This document shows, piece after piece, positions 50,018 to 58,947 of a DNA stretch of 64,000 nt. A program made the translations under genes and the position numbers. The first letter of the stretch is position 1. Each line of letters starts with the position of its first letter. The notes under the pieces were generated by a model, which searched no databases, was not told the origin of the DNA, and worked only from the letters and a program-made list of their open reading frames with translations. The stretch is taken from contig NZ_JAMBOV010000004.1 in the NCBI RefSeq assembly GCF_023715745.1, positions 1 to 64,000 of the forward strand, read 5' to 3'. This DNA comes from Microbacterium oleivorans. Its GTDB lineage: Bacteria > Actinomycetota > Actinomycetes > Actinomycetales > Microbacteriaceae.

Positions 50018-50910
50018 CAGTCCTTCAGTCCCGCGTTGATGTTCGACGAGGTCACGTACTTCTGGAACACCAGGTAGAGAGCGACCAGCGGGAGCATCGA
50101 CAGGACGGATGCCGACAGGAGGATCGTCCACTCGATGTTCTCGGCTCCCACCAGCGCACGCAGGGCGATCTGCAGCGTGAACTGGTCGGGGTCGCCGAGG
50201 ATGATGAGCGGGAAGATGTAGTCGTTCCAGCGCCACTGGAAGGACATGATGCCGAGCGTCAGAGCGATCGGACGCGCGAGCGGCAGCATGATGCGGAAGA
50301 AGATGCCGTACTCGCTGGCGCCGTCGATGCGCGCTGCCTGCATGAGCTCGTCCGGGACGGTGAGGAAGAACTGCCGGAACATGAACACACCGGTCGGGGT
50401 GACGATCGAGGGGATGATCACACCGGCGAGCTGGTTGTAGAGCCCGAGGTCGCGGACGACGGTGAACATCGGGTTCAGGATGACCTCGCCCGGGAGCATC
50501 GTCATCGAGAGGATGAACAGCCCCAGCACGCTCAGCCAGGGGTTCTTGTACTTCGCGAGCGCGTAGCCGGTCGTGGCGCAGAGGAACACGGTGAGCACCG
50601 TCGACACCGTGGCGACGATCGCGGTGTTGACGAAGTACCGCGCGAAGTCGATGCGGTCGAGCGCGGCGGAGTACCCGTCGAGCGTCCACTCCTTCGGGAA
50701 GAAGGAGAGCGGGTAGCTGAATAGCTCGCTTCCGGGCTTGAACGAGGACAGCAGGAACCACGCCAGCGGGAACAGCATGAGCAGCGCCAGCACCCACAGG
50801 AGGGTGGTGGGCACCACCGCGCGACGGCGCAGGTTCTTGGCTCGCCGGCGTCGCTCGTAGCGCTGGGTCTGCTTCTCGTCGGGGACCGTGACGGCGTAGG
50901 TGGTCACCAT
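50017..50910 (-). CDS. Sugar ABC transporter permease, MalG type (importer 4)
   Basis: 297 aa, basic N-terminus (RYERRRRAKNLRRR) and six membrane helices; EAA loop LMQAARIDGASEYGIFFRI. Overlaps permease 1 by 7 bp. Its next gene is the alpha-mannosidase, so the imported sugar is likely a mannoside-containing glycan. Confidence 0.93.
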   Translation of the reverse strand: MVTTYAVTVPDEKQTQRYERRRRAKNLRRRAVVPTTLLWVLALLMLFPLAWFLLSSFKPGSELFSYPLSFFPKEWTLDGYSAALDRIDFARYFVNTAIVATVSTVLTVFLCATTGYALAKYKNPWLSVLGLFILSMTMLPGEVILNPMFTVVRDLGLYNQLAGVIIPSIVTPTGVFMFRQFFLTVPDELMQAARIDGASEYGIFFRIMLPLARPIALTLGIMSFQWRWNDYIFPLIILGDPDQFTLQIALRALVGAENIEWTILLSASVLSMLPLVALYLVFQKYVTSSNINAGLKD

Positions 50911-51854
50911 GTGTTGCTCCTCCGGCTGATGCGCAGCTGGATGAGCGCGATGATCATGAGGATCACCAGCAGGATCATCGACGCCGCACTGGCGTAGCCG
51001 ATCTCGGATCGGGCGAAGCCGGTCTCGTAGATGTATTGGACGATCAGTCGGTTCTGTGTGCCGGGGCCGCCGCCGTTGAGCGACTGGATGAGCGCGAACT
51101 CCTTCATGTGCCCGAGCGTGGACAGCAGGACCACGAGCACGGAGGTCGGCGCGATGGACGGCAGGGTGATGTGCACGAAGCGCTGCCAGCCGTTCGCCCC
51201 GTCGAGCTCCGCGGCCTCGTAGTAGGACTGCGGCACGTTGTTGAGCGCGGCGACGAACAGGAGCATGTTGAAGGCGGCGCCTCCCCAGGACGAGGCGACG
51301 ATCACGACCAGGAGCGACAGGTCGGCGCTGGACGACCAGGGCAGGCGCTCGCCGCCGAGCGTGCTGATGATGAAGTTGACGAACCCGAAGTTCTCGCCGA
51401 ACATCCACCGCCAGATCACACCGGTGACGATGGGCGAGACGAGCCAGGGCAGGAAGAAGATGATGCGCGCGGCGGTCTTGCCGCGGGCGTGGGTCGCGTT
51501 GATCGCGACGGCCATCGCGAGCGAGAGCGCGTAGCTCAGCGGGACCGAGAAGAGCGCGAAGACGAAGGTGCGCCCGAGAGCCCCGTAGAAGTCCGGGTCG
51601 CCGAGGAGCTCGCTGTAGTTGTCGAGGCCGACGAAGGTGAAGTCGCCCCAGCCTCGGTAGTCCGTGAGCGAGTACGACAGCCCGAGGACGCCGGGCCAGA
51701 GGAAGAACAGGGCGAACAGCGCGGCCGTGACGATGGTGAACAGGAACGGCGCCATCCGGTACCGGCCGAAGACACGCTTGCGGCGGGGGCGGAGGGGCGC
51801 GCCGGGCGCCCCCGCCGTGGGGGCGGAGGCGTCCGGCGTGATGGTTGCAGTCAT
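50904..51854 (-). CDS. Sugar ABC transporter permease, MalF type (importer 4)
   Basis: 316 aa. Ala/Pro/Arg-rich cytoplasmic N-terminus, six membrane helices, EAA loop SYYEAAELDGANGWQRFVHI. Only 20 bp separate it from the binding-protein gene, and unlike importers 1 and 3 there is no hairpin there. Confidence 0.93.
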   Translation of the reverse strand: MTATITPDASAPTAGAPGAPLRPRRKRVFGRYRMAPFLFTIVTAALFALFFLWPGVLGLSYSLTDYRGWGDFTFVGLDNYSELLGDPDFYGALGRTFVFALFSVPLSYALSLAMAVAINATHARGKTAARIIFFLPWLVSPIVTGVIWRWMFGENFGFVNFIISTLGGERLPWSSSADLSLLVVIVASSWGGAAFNMLLFVAALNNVPQSYYEAAELDGANGWQRFVHITLPSIAPTSVLVVLLSTLGHMKEFALIQSLNGGGPGTQNRLIVQYIYETGFARSEIGYASAASMILLVILMIIALIQLRISRRSNTW

Positions 51855-51874
51855 GCTGTTTTCCCTTGGGGGGA

Positions 51875-53149
51875 TCAGTTCATCTGATCGGTGGAGATCG
51901 TGTTGATGTTCTCGACGGTCTGCTCGAGCGTCTGCTCGCCGTTGAGGTACTTCACCGTCTCATCCTTCAGCGGCTCGCTGTCGATGGCGATGCCCGTGTA
52001 GCTGTTCTTCAGGGCGTCGACGGTCTGGCGCGCCGCGATCTCGGGCGACTCGGCGATCTCACCGTTGTACATGTCGAAGGCGTACGCGTCGTCCTTGTAC
52101 TCGATGTCGAGGCCCTCGAGGGCGGGCAGGCAGCCCGAGATCTCGCAGTACTCGGTGTAGTTCTCCGGCTGGTACATCCACTTCACGAAGTCGAGCGTCT
52201 CCTGCTCGACGCCCGTGCCGTCGTAGGCGACGATCCAGCTGGCGGCACCGTAGTTCGTCGACCGGACGGGCTGCTGCGGAAGCGGCACGGAGACCCACTC
52301 GAAGTCCTTGATGTTGGCCTGGAAGTCGGCGATCTGCCAGACGCCCGACATGTAGCCGGCCACGCGGCCGCTCTTGAAGGTGGCGCTGGGGTCGTCGCCG
52401 GCGGCCCAGACGGCCTTCGGCAGGAAGCCGTCGTCGTTCAGCTTCTTGAAGTACTCGAGCGCCTCCGCACCCTCGTCGTCCAGCGCCCAGGTGCCGTCGG
52501 ACTGCTCGGTGACGCCCTGGCTGCCGAACTCGAAGAGGAATGCGCGGAGGCGGTGCGCGGAGCCGTCGATGACGCCGCCGAACTCGGCATCCGTCTTGTC
52601 GACGACCTCGGAGGCCTTCTCGACGTACTCGTCCCACGTCCACTGCTGGTCGAGCGAGGTCGGGTACTCGACGCCTGCCTCGTCCCAGAGGGTCTTGTTG
52701 AGGAACATGCCGACTCCGGTGAGGGTGGTCGGAAGCGCCTTGACCTTGCCGTCCGCGGGGTCCTCGACACGCAGGGCGGGGATGACCTGCGCCTCTTCGG
52801 CGATGTCGGTGAGGTCGAGCATGCGGGCGGTCCACGCCGGGTCGGCGTCGGGCGCCGCGGCGAGCGCAGGGAGGTCGTTGGCCTGCGACGCGGTGCGGAG
52901 GCGGGTGCGGAGGTCGTCGCCGGGAACCTCGACGACCTTGACCTTGACGCCGGTCTCCTCCTCGTACTTCTTCGCGAGCATGGCGTAGCCGCCACCCTGC
53001 GCGGCGTCGCCCGACTGGACGAACTCGAGGGTGACGTCTTCGCCGTCACCGCTGCCGCCGCCGTTCGACGACGAGCAGCCGGCGAGCACGAGAGCGCCCA
53101 CCGCTGCGGCGATGACTGTGGCGGTACGGATGGTGCGGGAACTCTTCAC
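51875..53149 (-). CDS. Sugar ABC transporter substrate-binding lipoprotein (importer 4)
   Basis: 424 aa, GTG start with AAGGAG upstream. Signal peptide MKSSRTIRTATVIAAAVGAL, lipobox VLAGC (C25), Ser/Gly-rich linker, then a family 1 solute-binding domain (VTLEFVQSGDAAQGGGYAML; LDQQWTWDEYVEKASEVVD). First gene of the importer 4 / GH38 / heparinase-like operon. A divergent operon (53462 onwards) shares a region with two LacI-type operators. Confidence 0.94.
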   Translation of the reverse strand: MKSSRTIRTATVIAAAVGALVLAGCSSSNGGGSGDGEDVTLEFVQSGDAAQGGGYAMLAKKYEEETGVKVKVVEVPGDDLRTRLRTASQANDLPALAAAPDADPAWTARMLDLTDIAEEAQVIPALRVEDPADGKVKALPTTLTGVGMFLNKTLWDEAGVEYPTSLDQQWTWDEYVEKASEVVDKTDAEFGGVIDGSAHRLRAFLFEFGSQGVTEQSDGTWALDDEGAEALEYFKKLNDDGFLPKAVWAAGDDPSATFKSGRVAGYMSGVWQIADFQANIKDFEWVSVPLPQQPVRSTNYGAASWIVAYDGTGVEQETLDFVKWMYQPENYTEYCEISGCLPALEGLDIEYKDDAYAFDMYNGEIAESPEIAARQTVDALKNSYTGIAIDSEPLKDETVKYLNGEQTLEQTVENINTISTDQMN

Positions 53150-53461
53150 TGCTTCTCCTTCGCATGCGCTCGTCGGTGAGCGCGGGGTGAGTCATGAGCG
53201 GGTCAACCGGGCATTTGTCGGCATGTCATGACAAGGGGTGCTCATAAGGTAACCCCGAGAGTGTTTCGCGGCAAGCGCTTACCTGTGTCGGATATGTAAC
53301 GTCTTAGCGACAACCCCCTCCATCCTCTCCCGAGAGGTGCCGCCGCACCGCATCCGAGCGTCCTTGCGCAAACGACGACCCGATGACACACTGAGGGGAA
53401 AGCGCTTACCCGCATTCGGGCGGGCCCACGCCGCGCGGAGAACCAGACGAAGGACCACACC
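53150..53461. promoter_or_regulatory. Divergent control region with two LacI-type operators
   Basis: 312 bp without a gene. GGCAAGCGCTTACC (53270-53283) and GGAAAGCGCTTACC (53397-53410) are near-identical sites 127 bp apart, a distance compatible with looping. A weak rightward promoter may be TTGCGC (53364-53369), 17 bp, CACACT (53387-53392), with the second site just after it. For the leftward binding-protein gene, no convincing promoter was found. A short palindrome TGTCATGACA lies near 53225. Confidence 0.7.
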
Positions 53462-54667
53462 GTGTCAGAGACGACCATCACCGCACCCGCCTCGGCGGCT
53501 GCTCCCGCCGCCCCCGCCGTCCGCGAGATCGGCATCATCATGAACGGCGTCTCGGGCCGCATGGGGTACCGCCAGCACCTCGTGCGCTCCATCCTCGCCA
53601 TCCGCGAGCAGGGCGGCATCGAACTGCCCGACGGGTCGAAGGTCACGGTGAAGCCGCTCCTCGTGGGCCGCAGTGAGGCGAAGCTCACCGAGCTCGCCGC
53701 CAAGCACGGCATCGAGGACTACACGACCGACCTCGACGCCGCCCTCGCCGACCCGCGCTGGGAGATCTACGCCGACTTCCTCGTCACGAAGGCGCGCGCC
53801 ACGGCGCTGCGCAAGGCCATCGCCGCCGGGAAGACGATCTACACCGAGAAGCCGACCGCCGAGTCCCTCGAAGAAGCACTCGAGCTCGCGAAGCTCGCCG
53901 CCGAGGCGGGTGTCAAGACGGGCGTCGTGCACGACAAGCTCTACCTGCCCGGCCTGCAGAAGCTGAAGCGCCTCATCGACTCCGGCTTCTTCGGCCGCAT
54001 CCTCTCCGTCCGCGGCGAGTTCGGCTACTGGGTCTTCGAGGGCGACTGGCAGCCCGCGCAGCGCCCCTCGTGGAACTACCGGGCCGAGGACGGCGGCGGC
54101 ATCATCGTCGACATGTTCCCGCACTGGAACTACGTCCTCGAGAACCTCTTCGGCAAGGTCGACTCGGTCTACGCCCAGGCTGCGGTGCACATCGCCGACC
54201 GCTGGGACGAGAAGGGCGAGCACTACACCGCGACGGCCGAGGACGCCGCCTACGGCGTGTTCGAGCTCGAGGGCGGCGTCGTCGCACAGATCAACTCGTC
54301 GTGGACCGTGCGCGTCAACCGCGACGAGCTCGTCGAGTTCCACGTCGACGGCACGCACGGCTCCGCCGTGGTCGGCCTGTTCGGTGCCAAGATCCAGCCG
54401 CGCAACGCGACGCCGAAGCCGGTGTGGAACCCCGACCTGGAGGACACGCACGACTACGACGCCGACTGGCAGGCCGTGCCGACCAACGACGTCTTCCTGA
54501 ACGGCTTCCGTCAGCAGTGGGAGGAGTTCCTCGTCTCGTACGTCGAGGGCACCGACTACGAGTTCGACCTCCTCGCCGGCGCCCGCGGCGTGCAGCTCGC
54601 CGAGGCGGGCCTGCGCTCCAGCCGCGAGGGTCGCAAGATCGAGCTCGACGCGCTGTCGCTGGACTGA
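53462..54667 (+). CDS. Gfo/Idh/MocA-family oxidoreductase
   Basis: 401 aa, GTG start. An Ala/Pro-rich N-terminal tail (residues 1-20) precedes EIGIIMNGVSGRMGYRQHL, a variant Rossmann motif. The family lysine is in KTIYTEKPTAESLEEALEL, and DGGGIIVDMFPHWNYVLEN holds the usual active-site histidine. First gene of an operon with DUF993 and a TIM-barrel isomerase, so it likely oxidises a sugar or inositol-like ring at the start of the pathway. Confidence 0.88.
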   Translation: MSETTITAPASAAAPAAPAVREIGIIMNGVSGRMGYRQHLVRSILAIREQGGIELPDGSKVTVKPLLVGRSEAKLTELAAKHGIEDYTTDLDAALADPRWEIYADFLVTKARATALRKAIAAGKTIYTEKPTAESLEEALELAKLAAEAGVKTGVVHDKLYLPGLQKLKRLIDSGFFGRILSVRGEFGYWVFEGDWQPAQRPSWNYRAEDGGGIIVDMFPHWNYVLENLFGKVDSVYAQAAVHIADRWDEKGEHYTATAEDAAYGVFELEGGVVAQINSSWTVRVNRDELVEFHVDGTHGSAVVGLFGAKIQPRNATPKPVWNPDLEDTHDYDADWQAVPTNDVFLNGFRQQWEEFLVSYVEGTDYEFDLLAGARGVQLAEAGLRSSREGRKIELDALSLD

Positions 54668-54670
54668 TCG

Positions 54671-55873
54671 ATGACCGATCTCACCCTGCTCTCGGGCGAC
54701 GGCGCCCTCCGCCGCGTCCCGCTCGTCGACACGTCGGGGTACACGCGCCCCGAGGGGCCGCTGCGCAGCCGCGTCGCCTACGCGGCAGCCCACGTCGTTC
54801 CGAAGACGCACGCCGACAACACCCCCGGCCAGCCGGCCGACATCGACTGGGACGCGACGCTCGACTTCCGGCGCAACGTGTACTCGTGGGGTCTCGGCGT
54901 CGCCGACGCCATGGACACCGCCCAGCGGAACATGGGGCTGGATGCCGCGGCCACCCGCGAGCTGATCTCGCGCTCCGCCGAGGTCGCACGGGAGGAAGGC
55001 GGATCCGTCGCCGTCGGCGTGAACACCGATCACATCGACGAGGAGCAGATCACGCTCGACGAGGTCATCTCGGCGTACCTCGAGCAGCTCCACTTCACCG
55101 AGGAGCAGGGGGCGGGCCCGGTGCTCATGGCCTCGCGTCACCTCGCCCGCGTCGCGGAGAGCGCCGACGACTACCGCCGCGTCTACGACGCCGTGCTCTC
55201 GCGCGCGGCCGGCCCCGTCGTGCTGCACTGGCTGGGCACCGCGTTCGATCCGCAGTTGGCCGGCTACTTCGGCGCGGCCGACTGGCAGACCGCATCCGCC
55301 GTCCTGCTCGAGGTCATCGAGGCGAACGTCGACAAGGTCGCCGGGGTGAAGATGAGCCTGCTCGACGCGGCCTCCGAAGTCTCGGTGCGCGAGCGCCTGC
55401 CCGAGTCCGTCCGCATGTTCACGGGCGACGACTTCAACTACGTCGGCCTCATCGGCGGCGCCGACGTGCCGGACGCCCCGCAGCCGCCCCGGGATCCGGC
55501 ATCCGCTCGGCAGCACTCGGACGCCCTGCTCGGTGCGTTCGCCGCGCTGACGCCGGTCGCCTCGGCCGCGATCCAGGCTCTCGATGCGAACGACCCAGCG
55601 CGCTATCTCGAGGTGCTCGCGCCCACGGAGGCGCTCTCGCGACAGATCTTCGCCGCGCCGACCTTCTATTACAAGACGGGCGTCGCCTTCCTCGCCTGGC
55701 TGAACGGTCACCAGCCCGCGTTCCAGATGGTCGGTGGTCTGCACTCCGCGCGCAGCCTGCCGCACCTGTCTCGGATCGTCGAGCTCGCGAACGAGGCGAA
55801 GGCGTTCGAACGTCCCGAGCTGGCCGCCCAGCGGTGGAACGGGATGCTGCGACTGAACGGTCTCGACGCGTGA
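54671..55873 (+). CDS. DUF993 family protein (aldolase-fold, DapA-like)
   Basis: 400 aa, matching DUF993 by eye (VPKTHADNTPGQPADIDWDA; AGPVVLHWLGTAFDPQLAGY; FYYKTGVAFLAWLNGHQPAF). The TIM-barrel fold and a lysine in DKVAGVKMSLLDA, placed like the Schiff-base lysine of DapA enzymes, suggest an aldolase or dehydratase. DUF993 has no established activity that I know of. Operon mates are a Gfo/Idh oxidoreductase, a sugar phosphate isomerase-like protein and a glycerate kinase, so it may cleave an oxidised sugar. It begins three bases after the upstream stop. Confidence 0.82.
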   Translation: MTDLTLLSGDGALRRVPLVDTSGYTRPEGPLRSRVAYAAAHVVPKTHADNTPGQPADIDWDATLDFRRNVYSWGLGVADAMDTAQRNMGLDAAATRELISRSAEVAREEGGSVAVGVNTDHIDEEQITLDEVISAYLEQLHFTEEQGAGPVLMASRHLARVAESADDYRRVYDAVLSRAAGPVVLHWLGTAFDPQLAGYFGAADWQTASAVLLEVIEANVDKVAGVKMSLLDAASEVSVRERLPESVRMFTGDDFNYVGLIGGADVPDAPQPPRDPASARQHSDALLGAFAALTPVASAAIQALDANDPARYLEVLAPTEALSRQIFAAPTFYYKTGVAFLAWLNGHQPAFQMVGGLHSARSLPHLSRIVELANEAKAFERPELAAQRWNGMLRLNGLDA

Positions 55874-56742
55874 GCGCCGTCGACCCGCGCCTGTCGATCA
55901 ACCAGGGCACGATCAAGCACGCCGACCTCGCGACCGCGCTGCGTGTGACGGTCGAGGCGGGTGTGCAGTCCATCGGGCTCTGGCGCGAGCCGGTGCAGGA
56001 GGTCGGACTCGCGACGGCCGCGTCGATGCTGACCGATTCGGGCCTGCGGTTCTCGACGCACTGCCGATCGGGTTTTTTCACGATGCCCGAGGGGCCCGCG
56101 CGACGCGCGTCGATCGACGACAACCTCCTCGCCATCGACGAGGCCGCGACGCTCGCCGCCGCCGGCGCACCCGGCTCGGAGGCCGTGCTCGTGCTCGTGG
56201 CCGGCGGGCTTCCGGAAGGGTCCCGCGACCTCGTCGGCGCCCGCGAGCGGGTGCGCGACGCGCTCGGCGAGCTGGCGCCGCACGCCGCCGAGGCCGGGGT
56301 CACCCTCGCGATCGAGCCGCTGCATCCGATGTACGCGACCGACCGGTGCGTCGTCTCGACGCTCGGACAGGCGCTCGATCTGGCGGCGGACTTCGACCCG
56401 TCAGTCGTGGGTGTCGCCGTCGACACGTTCCACATCTTCTGGGACCCGGACGTCCTCGACTCGATCGCGCGCGCCGGCCGCGCGGGACGGATCGCGACGT
56501 ACCAGGTGTGCGACTGGAAGACCCCGCTCCCGGCGGACGTCCTGCTGGGCCGCCACTACCCCGGCGACGGCGTCATCGATCTGGCGGGCCTCACCCGTGC
56601 GGTCATCGACACCGGATACCGGGGCGACGTCGAGGTCGAGATCTTCAATGCGGACGTATGGGCGACCGAGCCGCTCGAGGCGGTCCGACGGACGGCCGAG
56701 GGGTTCGCGGCATCCGTGTCGCCGTACCTCGGCGGTCGATGA
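55870..56742 (+). CDS. TIM-barrel sugar isomerase/epimerase (AP endonuclease 2 fold)
   Basis: 290 aa, GTG start overlapping the DUF993 stop (GTGA). LSINQGTIKHADLATALRVT, VTLAIEPLHPMYATDRC and VVGVAVDTFHIFWDPD are typical of xylose-isomerase-like barrels with metal Glu/Asp/His residues; the late GDVEVEIFNADVW supplies another Glu. Such proteins isomerise or epimerise keto-sugars or 2-keto-inositol-type compounds. It probably acts on the oxidation product of the first enzyme. Confidence 0.82.
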   Translation: MSAVDPRLSINQGTIKHADLATALRVTVEAGVQSIGLWREPVQEVGLATAASMLTDSGLRFSTHCRSGFFTMPEGPARRASIDDNLLAIDEAATLAAAGAPGSEAVLVLVAGGLPEGSRDLVGARERVRDALGELAPHAAEAGVTLAIEPLHPMYATDRCVVSTLGQALDLAADFDPSVVGVAVDTFHIFWDPDVLDSIARAGRAGRIATYQVCDWKTPLPADVLLGRHYPGDGVIDLAGLTRAVIDTGYRGDVEVEIFNADVWATEPLEAVRRTAEGFAASVSPYLGGR

Positions 56743-56787
56743 CGGGTCGCGACGGGCACGCCGACGGCCGCCCGTAGACTTCGCACC

Positions 56788-57831
56788 ATGACGGACCGAA
56801 CCTTGCGTCGACCGGGCCCTTCGAGCGCGGTGACCCTCGACGACGTCGCGCGCGAGGCGGGCGTCTCGCTCGCGACCGCATCACGCGCTCTCAACGGCTC
56901 GACGCGCAAGGTCGCGGACTCGTACCGCGTACGCGTCGAGGCAGCTGCGGCACGTCTCGGCTACACCGCCAACCTCTCGGCGCAGGCCACCGCGCGCGGG
57001 ACCTCGGCGATCATCGCGCTGCTCGTGGCCGACATCGCCGACCCCTATTTCGGGCTCATCGCCTCGGGTGTCGCCCGGGGAGCGGATGAGGCGGGCCTCG
57101 TCGTCACGGTCGCGATCACCGAACGCGACCCGGAACGCGAGGTGCGCCTCGTCCGCGCGCTGCGCGGCCAGCGACCGCGCGGGCTCATCCTCGCCGCGTC
57201 GCGCACGTCGGCCGGCCCGACCCCCGAGCTGACCCGGGAACTGGACCTGCTCGGCGCGATGGGCGGTCAGGTCGTCGCCCTCGGGCCCGGCGCGGGAGGC
57301 GTCCGCTCGCTCGTGCTCGACAACCGCGCGGGAGCCGAGGCGCTCGGACGGGCGCTCGTCGACCGCGGCTACCGACGGGCGGTCGTCCTCGCCGCCGAGG
57401 AGGGGACCGCGACGAGCGACACCCGACTCGACGGCTTCCGCGACGGATTCACGGGCGGCGGGGGAGAGGAGCCCCGCGTCTATCGCGGCGGTTTCACCCG
57501 AGAAGCCGGGTACGAGACAATGACCCGCGCACTCGAGGACGGCGTCGAGGCCGGCACGGTCGTGTTCGGCATCAGCGACGTCGTGGCCATCGGCGCCCTC
57601 ACGGCGATCCGCGCGGCGGGACGCACCGCGGGTGCCGACATCGCCCTGGCGGGCTTCGACGACATCCCCACGGGTCGCGACGTGACGCCCGCGCTCACCA
57701 CCGTGCACGTTCCGCTCGAAGAGGTCGGATACCAGGCGTTCCGCGCAGCGACCGACGCCGAGTGGGAGCCGCATCCCGACGACCTCCGGCTCGACGTCCT
57801 GCTGCGCGAGAGCACCCCGCCGCGCGCATGA
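56788..57831 (+). CDS. LacI-family transcriptional regulator
   Basis: 347 aa. HTH: VTLDDVAREAGVSLATASRA, hinge with NLSAQATARG. Effector domain from about residue 72 (IIALLVADIADPYFGLIA) to the end (FDDIPTGRDVTPALTTVHVP). TAGACT lies seven bases before the ATG with no ribosome site, which again points to a leaderless mRNA, so it likely has its own promoter inside the operon. It probably controls the divergent sites at 53270 and 53397. Confidence 0.93.
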   Translation: MTDRTLRRPGPSSAVTLDDVAREAGVSLATASRALNGSTRKVADSYRVRVEAAAARLGYTANLSAQATARGTSAIIALLVADIADPYFGLIASGVARGADEAGLVVTVAITERDPEREVRLVRALRGQRPRGLILAASRTSAGPTPELTRELDLLGAMGGQVVALGPGAGGVRSLVLDNRAGAEALGRALVDRGYRRAVVLAAEEGTATSDTRLDGFRDGFTGGGGEEPRVYRGGFTREAGYETMTRALEDGVEAGTVVFGISDVVAIGALTAIRAAGRTAGADIALAGFDDIPTGRDVTPALTTVHVPLEEVGYQAFRAATDAEWEPHPDDLRLDVLLRESTPPRA

Positions 57832-58934
57832 GTGTCGTCGTCGCCCTCGACAGTCTCAAGGGTTCGCTGCCTGCCGCCGCGGCATCCGTCGCGTTCGCGG
57901 CGGGATGGCGCGAGATCGACGCGGCGGCCGACATCGTCCTGCGACCGATGGCGGACGGCGGCGAGGGGACGCTCGACGCCTTCGCTGCGGCCGTCCCGGG
58001 AGCGGAGCGCCGGCCGGTGCGGGTGCGCGGCCCTCGCGGCTCCCTCGTCGACGCCGCCTGGCTGCTCCTGCCCGACGGGACGGGTGTCGTCGAGCTCGCG
58101 TCGACGAGCGGCATCGAGCTCCTCGGGGAGGACCGGCTGCCGTGGGACGCCGACACGACCGGCTTCGGTCAGACCATCGCCGCGGCGCTGGACGCGGGCG
58201 TCGATCGCCTCGTCCTCGGCATCGGTTCGTCCGCCTCGACCGACGGCGGGAGCGGGATGCTGCGCGCCCTCGGTGCGCGCTTGGTCGACGCCGATGGGCG
58301 CGACGTCCCCGCCGGTGCGCGCGGGCTGGCCGCCGTCTCGGCCATCGACTTCTCGCACCTGCGCACCCCGCCGCCCGGTGGCGTGACGGTACTCAGCGAC
58401 GTGACGAACCCGCTCACGGGACCCGCAGGTGCGGCCGCCGTGTTCGGTCCGCAGAAGGGCCTGACCGCCGCTGACGTCGACGTGGTCGACGGCGTTCTCG
58501 AGCGTTACGCCGCCCGCATCGCCCGACGTGTCCCCGCCGCCGATCCGCTCCTTCCGGGTGCAGGAGCAGCGGGTGGGACCGGCTTCGCGCTCGCCGCCTG
58601 GGGCGCTGAGCTGGTGCCGGGCGCGCAGCGGATCGCCGACCTCGTCGATCTGGCGGGGGCGGTGGCCGCGGCCTCCCTCGCCGTCACGGGGGAGGGGTCC
58701 TTCGACGGACAGTCCGCCGCAGGCAAGGTCCCCGGCTTCGTGCACGGACTCGCCGCCGCCCACGGTGTGCCCGTCGCCGTCGTCGCGGGTCGCATTGGAG
58801 CGGATGCCGACACGTCGGGCTTCGTAGGCGCGATCTCGCTGACCGAGCTCGCGGGCAGCGCGGCCGCGTCGATGGCCGATCCGGCACGCTGGCTGACGGA
58901 GGCCGGACGCCTGCTGGCGGCACGGAGCACCTGA
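57828..58934 (+). CDS. Glycerate kinase, type II (GlxK/GckA superfamily)
   Basis: 368 aa, ATG overlapping the lacI-type stop (ATGA). The signature DSLKGS is at the N-terminus (VVVALDSLKGSLPAAAAS), followed by RPMADGGEGTLDAF and SSASTDGGSGMLRALGARL, and late VTGEGSFDGQSAAGK. It phosphorylates D-glycerate to 2-phosphoglycerate. In this operon it suggests the pathway yields glycerate, perhaps after cleavage by the DUF993 protein. Confidence 0.9.
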   Translation: MSVVVALDSLKGSLPAAAASVAFAAGWREIDAAADIVLRPMADGGEGTLDAFAAAVPGAERRPVRVRGPRGSLVDAAWLLLPDGTGVVELASTSGIELLGEDRLPWDADTTGFGQTIAAALDAGVDRLVLGIGSSASTDGGSGMLRALGARLVDADGRDVPAGARGLAAVSAIDFSHLRTPPPGGVTVLSDVTNPLTGPAGAAAVFGPQKGLTAADVDVVDGVLERYAARIARRVPAADPLLPGAGAAGGTGFALAAWGAELVPGAQRIADLVDLAGAVAAASLAVTGEGSFDGQSAAGKVPGFVHGLAAAHGVPVAVVAGRIGADADTSGFVGAISLTELAGSAAASMADPARWLTEAGRLLAARST

Positions 58935-58947
58935 CCGGAGGTCGTCC

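Noticed and set aside
53465..55765. A 766-codon leftward frame opposite the Gfo/Idh and DUF993 genes
   Set aside because: The composition is Val/Gly/Asp/Arg-rich as expected of a shadow frame, while the rightward genes have strong family motifs and overlapping starts.
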